A DNA stretch of 64,000 nt from Henricia sp. BOLD:AAB3569 (lineage: Eukaryota > Echinodermata > Asteroidea > Spinulosida > Echinasteridae): contig JBBELK010001116.1 in assembly GCA_037783545.1 (NCBI GenBank), positions 62,001 through 126,000 on the forward strand, in the 5' to 3' direction. The notes under the pieces are model-generated. The model ran no database searches and was not told where the DNA came from. It saw nothing but the letters and a program-made list of their open reading frames with translations. The stretch's first letter is position 1; every line of letters begins with the position of its first letter. Below, one piece after another: positions 46,697-60,155 of this stretch. The translations under genes and the position numbers were made by a program.

Positions 46697-49600
46697 TGCT
46701 CCCGCAACCTGTGGCTGTCTGTACACACCTCTTTGGTGTATTCCTGGCTCGTGCGCATGCTCAGTCCTTCGGACTGTCGTTGACACGGCCCAGTTTGGGA
46801 CGGGATTTTGGTCAAAGTGTGGTGAAAACGTCGGCAAATTTGGAGGTCAAAAAATATTCCGACGAACTTCAAATTTTGCATGCTCCAAACACTCTATATT
46901 GCGCACTTGTCCTAAAAAATTGACAGATTTTCGCCGGGAAATGGCAGAGAAATTTCAGAGTTTAGAAAAAAAAGGGGTTGGCGCTTCCTGGATGCTCCCG
47001 CAACCTGTAGCTGTCTGTACACACCTCTTTGGTGTATTCCTGACTCGTGCGCATGCTCAGTCTTTCGGACTGTCGTTGACACGGCCCAGTTTGGGACGGG
47101 ATTTTGGTCAAAGTGTGGTCCAAACGTCGGCAAATTTGGAGGTCAAAAAATATTCCGACGAACTTCAAATTTTGCATGCTCCAAACACTCTATATTGCGC
47201 ACTTGTCCTAACAAATTGACAGACTTTCGCCGGGAAATGGCAGAGAAATTTCAGAGTTTAGAAAAAAAAGGGGGTTGGCGCTTCATGGATGCTCCCACAA
47301 CCTGTGGCTGTCTGTACACACCTCTTTGGTGTATTTCTGACTCGTGCGCATGCTCAGTCCTTCAGACTGTCGTTGACACGGCCCAGTTTGGGACGGGATT
47401 TTGGTCAAAGTGTGGTCCAAACGTCGGCAAATTTGGAGGTCAAAAAATATTCCGACGAACTTCAAATTTTGCATGCTCCAAACACTCTATATTGCGCACT
47501 TGTCCTAAAAAATTGACAGACTTTCGCCGGAAAATGGCAGAGAAATTTCAGAGTTTAGAAAAAAAAGGGGTTGGCGCTTCCTGGATGCTCCCGCAACCTG
47601 TGGCTGTCTGTACACACCTCTTTGGTGTATTCCTGACCCGTGCGCATGCTCAGTCCTTCGGACTGTCGTTGACACGGCCCAGTTTGGGACGGGATTTTGG
47701 TCAAAGTGTGGTCCAAACGTCGGCAAATTTGGAGGTCAAACAATATTCCGACGAACTTTAAATTTTGCATGCTCCAAACACTCTATATTGCGCACTTGTC
47801 CTAAAAAATTGACAGACTTTCGCCGGGAAATGGCAGAGAAATTTCAGAGTTTAGAAAAAAAGAGGTTGGCGCTTCCTGGATGCTCCCGCAACCTGTGGCT
47901 GTCTGTACACACCTCTTTGGTGTATTCCTGACTCGTGCGCATGCTCAGTCCTTCGGACTGTCGTTGACACGGCCCAGTTTGGGACGGGATTTTGGTCAAA
48001 GTGTGGTCCAAACGTCGGCAAATTTGGAGGTCAAAAAATATTCCGACGAACTTCAAATTGTGCATGCTCCAAACACTCTATATTGCGCACTTGTCCTAAA
48101 AAATTGACAGACTTTCGCCGGGAAATGGCAGAGAAATTTCAGAGTTTAGAAAAAAAAGGGGTTGGCGCTTCCTGGATGCTCCCGCAACCTGTGGCTGTCT
48201 GTACACACCTCTTTGGTGTATTCCTGACTCGTGCGCATGCTCAGTCCTTCGGACTGTCGTTGACACGGCCCAGTTTGGGACGGGATTTTGGTCAAAGTGT
48301 GGTCCAAACGTCGGCAAATTTGGAGGTCAAAAAATATTCCGACGAACTTCAAATTTTGCATGCTCCAAACACTCTATATATTGCGCACTTGTCCTAAAAA
48401 ATTGACAGACTTTCGCCTGGAAATGGCAGAGAAATTTCAGAGTTTAGAAAAAAAAGGGGTTGGCGCTCTCTAGATGCTCCCGCAACCTGTGGCTGTCTGT
48501 ACACACCTCTTTGGTGTATTCCTGACCCGTGCGCATGCTCAGTCCTTCGGACTGTCGTTGACACGGCCCAGTTTGGGACGGGATTTTGGTCAAAGTGTGG
48601 TCCAAACGTCGGCAAATTTGGAGGTCAAACAATATTCCGACGAACTTTAAATTTTGCATGCTCCAAACACTCTATATTGCGCACTTGTCCTAAAAAATTG
48701 ACAGACTTTCGCCGGGAAATGGCAGAGAAATTTCAGAGTTTAGAAAAAAAGAGGTTGGCGCTTCCTGGATGCTCCCGCAACCTGTGGCTGTCTGTACACA
48801 CCTCTTTGGTGTATTCCTGACTCGTGCGCATGCTCAGTCCTTCGGACTGTCGTTGACACGGCCAAGTTTGGGACGGGATTTTGGTCAAAGTGTGGTCCAA
48901 ACGTCGGCAAATTTGGAGGTCAAAAAATATTCCGACGAACTTCAAATTGTGCATGCTCCAAACACTCTATATTGCGCACTTGTCCTAAAAAATTGACAGA
49001 CTTTCGCCGGGAAATGGCAGAGAAATTTCAGAGTTTAGAAAAAAAAGGGGTTGGCGCTCTCTGGATGCTCCCGCAACCTGTGGCTGTCTGTACACACCTC
49101 TTTGGTGTATTCCTGACTCGTGCGCATGCTCAGTCCTTCGGACTGTCGTTGACACGGCCCAGTTTGGGACGGGATTTTGGTCAAAGTGTGGTGAAAACGT
49201 CGGCAAATTTGGAGGTCAAAAAATATTCCGACGAACTTCAAATTTTGCATGCTCCAAACACTCTATATTGCGCACTTGTCCTAAAAAATTGACAGACTTT
49301 CGCCGGGAAATGGCAGAGAAATTTCAGAGTTTAGAAAAAAAAGGGGTTGGCGCTTCCTGGATGCTCCCGCAACCTGTAGCTGTCTGTACACACCTCTTTG
49401 GTGTATTTCTGACTCGTGCGCATGCTCAGTCTTTCGGACTGTCGTTGACACGGCCCAGTTTGGGACGGGATTTTGGTCAAAGTGTGGTCCAAACGTCGGC
49501 AAATTTGGAGGTCAAAAAATATTCCGACGAACTTCAAATTTTGCATGCTCCAAACACTCTATATTGCGCACTTGTCCTAACAAATTGACAGACTTTCGCC

Positions 49601-50246
49601 GGGAAATGGCAGAGAAATTTCAGAGTTTAGAAAAAAAGGGGGTTGGCGCTTCATGGATGCTCCCGCAACCTGTGGCTGTCTGTACACACCTCTTTGGTGT
49701 ATTTCTGACTCGTGCGCATGCTCAGTCCTTCGGACTGTTGTTGACACGGCCCAGTTTGGGACGGGATTTTGGTCAAAGTGTGGTCCAAACGTCGGCAAAT
49801 TTGGAGGTCAAAAAATATTCCGACGAACTTCAAATTTTGCATGCTCCAAACACTCTATATTGCGCACTTGTCCTAAAAAATTGACAGACTTTCGCCGGGA
49901 AATGGCAGAGAAATTTCAGGGTTTAGAAAAAAGGGGTTGGCGCTTCCTGGATGCTCCCGCAACCTGTGGCTGTCTGTACACACCTCTTTGGTGTATTCCT
50001 GACTCGTGCGCATGCTCAGTCCTTCGGACTGTCGTTGACGCGGCCCAGTTTGGGACGGGATTTAGGTCAAAGTGTGGTCCAAAAGTCGGCAAATTTGGAG
50101 GTCAACAAATATTCCGACGAACTTCAAATTTTGCATGCTCCAAACACTCTATATTGCGCACTTGTCCTAAAAAATGACAGACTTTCTCCGGGAAATGGCA
50201 GAGAAATTTCAGAGTTTAGAAAAAAAAGGTGTTGGCGCTTCCTGGA
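46697..50246 (+). repeat. Twelve-monomer higher-order unit, copy 2 (3550 bp)
   Basis: Direct tandem partner of 43147-46696, differing at few sites: 'ggccaagtttggg' near 48860, 'gactttctccggg' near 50182, and 'atatttcgcac' only in copy 1 near 46012. Its right end overlaps the start of the second 10.2-kb block. Confidence 0.9.
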
Positions 50247-53200
50247 TGCTCCCGCAACCTGTGGCTGTCTGTACACACCTCTTTGGTGTATTCCTGACTC
50301 GTGCGCATGCTCAGTCCTTCGGACTGTCGTTGACACGGCCCAGTTTGGGACGGGATTTTGGTCAAAGTGTGGTCCAAACGTCGGCAAATTTGGAGGTCAA
50401 ACAATATTCCGACGAACTTTAAATTTTGCATGCTCCAAACACTCTATATTGCGCACTTGTCCTAAAAAATTGACAGACTTTCGCCGGGAAATGGCAGAGA
50501 AATTTCAGAGTTTAGAAAAAAAGAGGTTGGCGCTTCCTGGATGCTCCCGCAACCTGTGGCTGTCTGTACACACCTCTTTGGTGTATTCCTGACTCGTGCG
50601 CATGCTCAGTCCTTCGGACTGTCGTTGACACGGCCCAGTTTGGGACGGGATTTTGGTCAAAGTGTGGTCCAAACGTCGGCAAATTTGGAGGTCAAACAAT
50701 ATTCCGACGAACTTTAAATTTTGCATGCTCCAAACACTCTATATTGCGCACTTGTCCTAAAAAATTGACAGACTTTCGCCGGGAAATGGCAGAGAAATTT
50801 CAGAGTTTAGAAAAAAAGAGGTTGGCGCTTCCTGGATGCTCCCGCAACCTGTGGCTGTCTGTACACACCTCTTTGGTGTATTCCTGACTCGTGCGCATGC
50901 TCAGTCCTTCGGACTGTCGTTGACACGGCCCAGTTTGGGACGGGATTTTGGTCAAAGTGTGGTCCAAACGTCGGCAAATTTGGAGGTCAAAAAATATTCC
51001 GACGAACTTCAAATTGTGCATGCTCCAAACACTCTATATTGCGCACTTGTCCTAAAAAATTGACAGACTTTCGCCGGGAAATGGCAGAGAAATTTCAGAG
51101 TTTAGAAAAAAAAGGGGTTGGCGCTCTCTGGATGCTCCCGCAACCTGTGGCTGTCTGTACACACCTCTTTGGTGTATTCCTGACTCGTGCGCATGCTCAG
51201 TCCTTCGGACTGTCGTTGACACGGCCCAGTTTGGGACGGGATTTTGGTCAAAGTGTGGTGAAAACGTCGGCAAATTTGGAGGTCAAAAAATATTCCGACG
51301 AACTTCAAATTTTGCATGCTCCAAACACTCTATATTGCGCACTTGTCCTAAAAAATTGACAGACTTTCGCCGGGAAATGGCAGAGAAATTTCAGAGTTTA
51401 GAAAAAAAAGGGGTTGGCGCTTCCTGGATGCTCCCGCAACCTGTAGCTGTCTGTACACACCTCTTTGGTGTATTCCTGACTCGTGCGCATGCTCAGTCTT
51501 TCGGACTGTCGTTGACACGGCCCAGTTTGGGACGGGATTTTGGTCAAAGTGTGGTCCAAACGTCGGCAAATTTGGAGGTCAAAAAATATTCCGACGAACT
51601 TCAAATTTTGCATGCTCCAAACACTCTATATTGCGCACTTGTCCTAACAAATTGACAGACTTTCGCCGGGAAATGGCAGAGAAATTTCAGAGTTTAGAAA
51701 AAAAGGGGGTTGGCGCTTCATGGATGCTCCCGCAACCTGTGGCTGTCTGTACACACCTCTTTGGTGTATTTCTGACTCGTGCGCATGCTCAGTCCTTCGG
51801 ACTGTCGTTGACACGGCCCAGTTTGGGACGGGATTTTGGTCAAAGTGTGGTCCAAACGTCGGCAAATTTGGAGGTCAAAAAATATTCCGACGAACTTCAA
51901 ATTTTGCATGCTACAAACACTCTATATTGCGCACTTGTCCTAAAAAATTGACAGACTTTCGCCGGGAAATGGCAGAGAAATTTCAGAGTTTAGAAAAAAA
52001 AGGGGTTGGCGCTTCCTGGATGCTCCCGCAACCTGTAGCTGTCTGTACACACCTCTTTGGTGTATTTCTGACTCGTGCGCATGCTCAGTCTTTCGGACTG
52101 TCGTTGACACGGCCCAGTTTGGGACGGGATTTTGGTCAAAGTGTGGTCCAAACGTCGGCAAATTTGGAGGTCAAAAAATATTCCGACGAACTTCAAATTT
52201 TGCATGCTCCAAACACTCTATATTGCGCACTTGTCCTAACAAATTGACAGACTTTCGCCGGGAAATGGCAGAGAAATTTCAGAGTTTAGAAAAAAAGGGG
52301 GTTGGCGCTTCATGGATGCTCCCGCAACCTGTGGCTGTCTGTACACACCTCTTTGGTGTATTTCTGACTCGTGCGCATGCTCAGTCCTTCGGACTGTTGT
52401 TGACACGGCCCAGTTTGGGACGGGATTTTGGTCAAAGTGTGGTCCAAACGTCGGCAAATTTGGAGGTCAAAAAATATTCCGACGAACTTCAAATTTTGCA
52501 TGCTCCAAACACTCTATATTGCGCACTTGTCCTAAAAAATTGACAGACTTTCGCCGGGAAATGGCAGAGAAATTTCAGAGTTTAGAAAAAAAGGGGTTGG
52601 CGCTTCCTGGATGCTCCCGCAACCTGTGGCTGTCTGTACACACCTCTTTGGTGTATTCCTGACTCGTGCGCATGCTCAGTCCTTCGGACTGTCGTTGACA
52701 CGGCCCAGTTTGGGACGGGATTTTGGTCAAAGTGTGGTCCAAACGTCGGCAAATTTGGAGGTCAAAAAATATTCCGACGAACTTCAAATTTTGCATGCTC
52801 CAAACACTCTATATTGCGCACTTGTCCTAAAAAATTGACAGACTTTCGCCGGGAAATGGCAGAGAAATTTCAGGGTTTAGAAAAAAGGGGTTGGCGCTTC
52901 CTGGATGCTCCCGCAACCTGTGGCTGTCTGTACACACCTCTTTGGTGTATTCCTGACTCGTGCGCATGCTCAGTCCTTCGGACTGTCGTTGACGCGGCCC
53001 AGTTTGGGACGGGATTTAGGTCAAAGTGTGGTCCAAAAGTCGGCAAATTTGGAGGTCAAAAAATATTCCGACGAACTTCAAATTTTGCATGCTCCAAACA
53101 CTCTATATTGCGCACTTGTCCTAAAAAATGACAGACTTTCGCCGGGAAATGGCAGAGAAATTTCAGAGTTTAGAAAAAAAAGGTGTTGGCGCTTCCTGGA

Positions 53201-56200
53201 TGCTCCCGCAACCTGTGGCTGTCTGTACACACCTCTTTGGTGTATTCCTGACTCGTGCGCATGCTCAGTCCTTCGGACTGTCGTTGACACGGCCCAGTTT
53301 GGGACAGGATTTTGGTCAAAGTGTGGTCCAAACGTCGGCAAATTTGGAGGTCAAAAAATATTCCGACGAACTTCAAATTTTGCATGCTCCAAACACTCTA
53401 TATTGCGCACTTGTCCTAACAAATTGACAGACTTTCGCCGGGAAATGGCAGAGAAATTTCAGAGTTTAGAAAAAAAAGGGGGTTGGCGCTTCATGGATGC
53501 TCCCGCAACCTGTGGCTGTCTGTACACACCTCTTTGGTGTATTTCTGACTCGTGCGCATGCTCAGTCCTTCGGACTGTCGTTGACACGGCCCAGTTTGGG
53601 ACGGGATTTTGGTCAAAGTGTGGTGAAAACGTCGGCAAATTTGGAGGTCAAAAAATATTCCGACGAACTTCAAATTTTGCATGCTCCAAACACTCTATAT
53701 TGCGCACTTGTCCTAAAAAATTGACAGACTTTCGCCGGGAAATGGCAGAGAAATTTCAGAGTTTAGAAAAAAAAGGGGTTGGCGCTTCCTGGATGCTCCC
53801 GCAACCTGTAGCTGTCTGTACACACCTCTTTGGTGTATTCCTGACTCGTGCGCATGCTCAGTCGGGCGGTCGGGTTGGCGTACGGGTTCTTTCCTCGCCT
53901 TTCACCTCTGGGGTCCCGGGTTCGAATCCGGGGCGTGTATGTGGATTGGGTTTGCAGTCCCTACTTGACCGCGTGGGTTTTCCCCTGGGGCATTTCTCTG
54001 GGGGTTTTCCACCCACTTCTAAAACTGCAACTCCTTCTTCGTCATCTCACGTTGATAATATAGTATAGTTAAATCTAAAACCGTATAGTTGAAGGCATAA
54101 AGGGCCTTAGTTGCCGAAGATGCCATGAAATATACAACAACAACAGCATGCTCAGTCCTTCGGACTGTCGTTGACACGGCCCAGTTTGGGACGGGATTTT
54201 GGTCAAAGTGTGGTCCAAACGTCGGCAAATTTGGAGGTCAAAAAATATTCCGACGAACTTCAAATTTTGCATGCTCCAAACACTCTATATTGCGCACTTG
54301 TCCTAAAAAATTGACAGACTTTCGCCGGGAAATGGCAGAGAAATTTCAGGGTTTAGAAAAAAAAGGGGTTGGCGCTTCCTGGATGCTCCCGCAACCTGTG
54401 GCTGTCTGTACACACCTCTTTGGTGTATTCCTGACTCGTGCGCATGCTCAGTCCTTCGGACTGTCGTTGACACGGCCCAGTTTGGGACGGGATTTTGGTC
54501 AAAGTGTGGTCCAAACGTCGGCAAATTTGGAGGTCAAAAAATATTCCGACGAACTTCAAATTGTGCATGCTCCAAACACTCTATATTGCGCACTTGTCCT
54601 AAAAAATTGACAGACTTTCGCCGGGAAATGGCAGAGAAATTTCAGAGTTTAGAAAAAAAGGAGTTGGCGCTTCCTGGATGCTCCCGCAACCTGTGGCTGT
54701 CTGTACACACCTCTTTGGTGTATTCCTGACTCGTGCGCATGCTCAGTCCTTCGGACTGTTGTTGACGCGGCCCAGTTTGGGACGGGATTTTGGTCAAAGT
54801 GTGGTCCAAACGTCGGCAAATTTGGAGGTCAAAAAATATTCCGACGAACTTCAAATTTTGCATGCTCCAAACACTCTATATTGCGCACTTGTCCTAAACA
54901 ATTGACAGACTTTCGCCGGGAAATGGCAGAGAAATTTCAGAGTTTAGAAAAAAAAGGAGTTGGCACTTCCTGGATGCTCCCGCAACCTGTGGCTGTCTGT
55001 ACACACCTCTTTGGTGTATTCCTGACTCGTGCGCATGCTCAGTCCTTCGGACTGTCGTTGACACGGCCCAGTTTGGGACGGGATTTTGGTCAAAGTGTGG
55101 TCCAAACGTCGGCAAATTTGGAGGTCAAAAAATATTCCGACGAACTTCAAATTTTGCATGCTCCAAACACTCTATATTGCGCACTTGTCCTAAAAAATTG
55201 ACAGACTTTCGCCGGGAAATGGCAGAGAAATTTCAGAGTTTAGAAAAAAAAGGGGTTGGCGCTTCCTGGATGCTCCCGCAACCTGTGGCTGTCTGTACAC
55301 ACCTCTTTGGTGTATTCCTGACTCGTGCGCATGCTCAGTCCTCCGGACTGTCGTTGACACGGCCCAGTTTGGGACGGGATTTTGGTCAAAGTGTGGTCCA
55401 AACGTCGGCAAATTTGGAGGTCAAAAAATATTCCGACGAACTTCAAATTTTGCATGCTCCAAACACTCTATATTGCGCACTTGTCCTAAAAAATTGACAG
55501 ACTTTCGCCGGGAAATGGCAGAGAAATTTCAGAGTTTAGAAAAAAAAGGGGTCGGCGCTTCCTGGATGCTCCCGCAACCTGTGGCTGTCTGTACACACCT
55601 CTTTGGTGTATTCCTGACTCGTGCGCATGCTCAGTCCTTCGGACTGTCGTTGACGCGGCCCAGTTTGGGACGGGATTTAGGTCAAAGTGTGGTCCAAAAG
55701 TCGGCAAATTTGGAGGTCAAAAAATATTCCGACGAACTTCAAATTTTGCATGCTCCAAACACTCTATATTGCGCACTTGTCCTAAAAAATTGACAGACTT
55801 TCGCCGGGAAAAGGCAGAGAAATTTCAGAGTTTAGAAAAAAAAGGTGTTGGCGCTTCCTGGATGCTCCCGCAACCTGTGGCTGTCTGTACACACCTCTTT
55901 GGTGTATTCCTGACTCGTGCGCATGCTCAGTCCTTCGGACTGTCGTTGACACGGCCCAGTTTGGGACAGGATTTTGGTCAAAGTGTGGTCCAAACGTCGG
56001 CAAATTTGGAGGTCAAAAAATATTCCGACGAACTTCAAATTTTGCATGCTCCAAACACTCTATATTGCGCACTTGTCCTAAAAAAATGACAGACTTTCGC
56101 CGGGAAATGGCAGAGAAATTTCAGAGTTTAGAAAAAAAGGTGTTGGCGCTTCCTGGATGCTCCCGCAACCTGTGGCTGTCTGTACACACCTCTTTGGTGT

Positions 56201-59200
56201 ATTCCTGACTCGTGCGCATGCTCAGTCCTTCGGACTGTCGTTGACACGGCCCAGTTTGGGACAGGATTTTGGTCAAAGTGTGGTCCAAACGTCGGCAAAT
56301 TTGGAGGTCAAAAAATATTCCGACGAACTTCAAATTTTGCATGCTCCAAACACTCTATATTGCGTACTTGTCCTAAAAAATTGACAGACTTTCGCCGGGA
56401 AATGGCAGAGAAGTTTCAGAGTTTAGAAAAAAAAGGGGTTGGCGCTTCCTGTATGCTCCCGCAACCTGTGGCTGTCTGTACACACCTCTTTGGTGTATTC
56501 CTGACTCGTGCGCATGCTCAGTCCTTCGGACTGTCGTTGACACGGCCCAGTTTGGGACGGGATTTTGGTCAAAGTGTGGTCCAAACGTCGGCAAATTTGG
56601 AGGTCAAAAAATATTCCGACGAACTTCAAATTTTGCTTGCTCCAAACACTCTATATTGCGCACTTGTCCTAACAAATTGACAGACTTTCGACGGGAAATG
56701 GCAGAGAAATTTCAGAGTTTAGAAAAAAAAAGGGGTTGGCGCTTCCTGGATGCTCCCGCAACCTGTGGCTGTCTGTACACACCTCTTTGGTGTATTCCTG
56801 ACTCGTGCGCATGCTCAGTCCTTCGGACTGTCGTTGACACGGCCCAGTTTGGGACGGGATTTTGGTCAAAGTGTGGTCCAAACGTCGGCAAATTTGGAGG
56901 TCAAAAAATATTCCGACGAACTTCAAATTTTGCTTGCTCCAAACACTCTATATTGCGCACTTGTCCTAACAAATTGACAGACTTTCGACGGGAAATGGCA
57001 GAGAAATTTCAGAGTTTAGAAAAAAAAGGGGTTGGCGCTTCCTGGATGCTCCCGCAACCTGTGGCTGTCTGTACACACCTCTTTGGTGTATTCCTGACTC
57101 GTGCGCATGCTCAGTCCTTCGGACTGTCGTTGACACGGCCCAGTTTGGGACGGGATTTGGGTCAAAGTGTGGTCCAAACGTCGGCAAATTTGGAGGTCAA
57201 CAAATATTCCGACGAACTTCAAATTTTGCATGCTCCAAACACTCTATATTGCGCACTTGTCCTAAAAAATTGACAGACTTTCGCCGGGAAATGGCAGAGA
57301 AATTTCAGAGTTTAGAAAAAAAAGGGGTTGGCGCTTCCTGGATGCTCCCGCAACCTGTGGCTGTCTGTACACACCTCTTTGGTGTATTCCTGACTCGTGC
57401 GCATGCTCAGTCCTTCGGACTGTCGTTGACACGGCCCAGTTTGGGACGGGATTTTGGTCAAAGTGTGGTCCAAACGTCGGCAAATTTGGAGGTCAAAAAA
57501 TATTCCGACGAACTTCAAATTTTGCTTGCTCCAAACACTCTATATTGCGCACTTGTCCTAACAAATTGACAGACTTTCGACGGGAAATGGCAGAGAAATT
57601 TCAGAGTTTAGAAAAAAAGGGGTTGGCGCTTCCTGGATGCTCCCGCAACCTGTGGCTGTCTGTACACACCTCTTTGGTGTATTCCTGACTCGTGCGCATG
57701 CTCAGTCCTTCGGACTGTCGTTGACACGGCCCAGTTTGGGACGGGATTTGGGTCAAAGTGTGGTCCAAACGTCGGCAAATTTGGAGGTCAACAAATATTC
57801 CGACGAACTTCAAATTTTGCATGCTCCAAACACTCTATATTGCGCACTTGTCCTAAAAAATTGACAGACTTTCGCCGGGAAATGGCAGTGAAATTTCAGA
57901 GTTTAGAAAAAAAAGGGGTTGGCGCTTCCTGGATGCTCCCGCAACCTGTGGCTGTCTGTACACACCTCTTTGGTGTATTCCTGACTCGTGCGCATGCTCA
58001 GTCCTTCGGACTGTCGTTGACACGGCCCAGTTTGGGACGGGATTTTGGTCAAAGTGTGGTCCAAACGTCGGCAAATTTGGAGGTCAAAAAATATTCCGAC
58101 GAACTTCAAATTTTGCATGCTCCAAACACTCTATATTGCGCACTTGTCCTAAAAAATTGACAGACTTTCGCCGGGAAATGGCAGAGAAATTTCAGAGTTT
58201 AGAAAAAAAAGGGGTTGGCGCTTCCTGGATGCTCCCGCAACCTGTGGCTGTCTGTACACACCTCTTTGGTGTATTCCTGACTCGTGCGCATGCTCAGTCC
58301 TTCGGACTGTCGTTGACACGGCCCAGTTTGGGACGGGATTTTGGTCAAAGTGTGGTCCAAACGTCGGCAAATTTGGATGTCAAAAAATATTCCGACGAAC
58401 TTCAAATTTTGCATGCTCCAAACACTCTATATTGCGCACTTGTCCTAAAAAATTGACAGACTTTCGCCGGGAAATGGCAGAGAAATTTCAGAGTTTAGAA
58501 AAAAAAGGGGTTGGCGCTTCCTGGATGCTCCCGCAACCTGTGGCTGTCTGTACACACCTCTTTGGTGTATTCCTGACTCGTGCGCATGCTCAGTCCTTCG
58601 GACTGTCGTTGACACGGCCCAGTTTGGGACGGGATTTTGGTCAAAGTGTGGTCCAAACGTCGGCAAATTTGGAGGTCAACAAATATTCCGACGAACTTCA
58701 AATTTTGCATGCTCCAAACACTCTATATTGCGCACTTGTCCTAAAAAATTGACAGACTTTCGCCGGGAAATGGCAGAGAAATTTCAGAGTTTAGAAGAAA
58801 AAAAGGGGTTGGCGCTTCCTGGATGATCCCGCAACCTGTGGCTGTCTGTACACACCTCTTTGGTGTATTCCTGACTCGTGCGCATGCTCAGTCCTTCGGA
58901 CTGTCGTTGACACGGCCCAGTTTGGGACGGGATTTTGGTCAAAGTGTGGTCCAAACGTCGGCAAATTTGGAGGTCGAAAAATGTTCCGACGAACTTCAAA
59001 TTTTGCATGCTCCAAAGACTCTATATTGCGCACTTGTCCTACAAAATTGACAGACTTTCGCCGGGAAATGGCACAGAAATTTCAGAGTTTAGAAAAAAAG
59101 GGGTTGGCGCTTCCTGGATGCTCCCGCAACCTGTGGCTGTCTGTACACACCTCTTTGGTGTACTCCTGACTCGTGCGCATGCTCAGTCCTTCGGACTGTC

Positions 59201-60155
59201 GTTGACACGGCCCAGTTTGGGACGGGATTTTGGTCAAAGTGTGGTCAAAACGTCGGCAAATTTGGAGGTCGAAAAATGTTCCGACGAACTTCAAATTTTG
59301 CATGCTCCAAACACTCTATATTGCGCACTTGTCCTAAACAATTGACAGACTTTCGCCGGGAAATGGCAGAGAAATTTCAGAGTTTAGAAAAAAAAGGGGT
59401 TGGCGCTTCTTGGATGCTCCCGCAACCTGTGGCTGTCTGTACACACCTCTTTGGTGTATTCCTGACTCGTGCGCATGCTCAGTCCTTCGGACCGTCGTTG
59501 ACGCGGCCCAGTTTGGGACGGGATTTTGGTCAAAGTGTGGTCCAAAAGTCGGCAAATTTGGAGGTCAAAAAATATTCCGACGAACTTCAAATTTTGCATG
59601 CTCCAAACACTCTATATTGCGCACTTGTCCTAAAAAATTGACAGACTTTCGCCGGGAAATGGCAGAGAAATTTCAGAGTTTAGAAAAAAAAGGTGTTGGC
59701 GCTTCCTGGATGCTCCCGCAACCTGTGGCTGTCTGTACACACCTCTTTGGTGTATTCCTGACTCGTGCGCATGCTCAGTCCTTCGGACTGTCGTTGACAC
59801 GGCCCAGTTTGGGACGGGATTTTGGTCAAAGTGTGGTCCAAACGTCGGCAAATTTGGAGGTCAAAAAATATTCCGACGAACTTCAAATTTTGCATGCTCC
59901 AAACACTCTATATTGCGCACTTGTCCTAAAAAATTGACAGACTTTCGCCGGGAAATGGCAGAGAAATTTCAGAGTTTAGAAAAAAAAGGGGTTGGTGCTT
60001 CCTGGATGCTCCCGCAACCTGTGGCTGTCTGTACACACCTCTTTGGTGTATTCCTGACTCGTGCGCATGCTCAGTCCTTCGGACTGTCGTTGACACGGCC
60101 CAGTTTGGGACGGGATTTTGGTCAAAGTGTGGTCCAAACGTCGGCAAATTTGGAG
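49926..60155 (+). repeat. 10.2-kb segmental duplication, copy 2
   Basis: Partner of 28630-38860. Two changes of one monomer each relative to copy 1: a loss ending at the SINE (about 53812-53863) and a gain near 57.2-57.5 kb, so the overall length is almost equal. The right limit lies between 'ggttggtgcttcc' (shared, 59990) and 'ggtcaacaaatattcc' near 60157 (differing from copy 1). Confidence 0.88.
53864..54145 (+). mobile_element. tRNA-derived SINE, site B, copy 2
   Basis: Same insertion as 32868: target-site copies gcatgctcagtc at 53852-53863 and 54146-54157, A box 53876-53886, B box 53919-53929. It keeps 'gggccttagt' near 54104, where the first copy has 'gggcattagt', so the change arose after duplication. 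The monomer just upstream has 'tgtagctg', while the corresponding monomer of copy 1 has 'tgtggctg'. This marks an exchange breakpoint between about 53812 and 53863. Confidence 0.92.

Larger units (their letters stand above)
33150..53863 (+). repeat. Satellite array, segment 5 (about 70 monomers)
   Basis: Satellite from the first to the second site-B SINE, equal to 70 monomers within a few bases. It includes the rest of the 10.2-kb block, the second 4.9-kb block, and two tandem 3550-bp units. Local length changes: 'gagttagaaaaaaaa' (T lost) near 39271, 'ggtcaaaaatattcc' (A lost) near 39453, 'ctctatatattgcgc' (TA gained) near 44826 and 48376, and compensating +A/-A near 34676-34703. No gene is seen. 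Confidence 0.96.
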
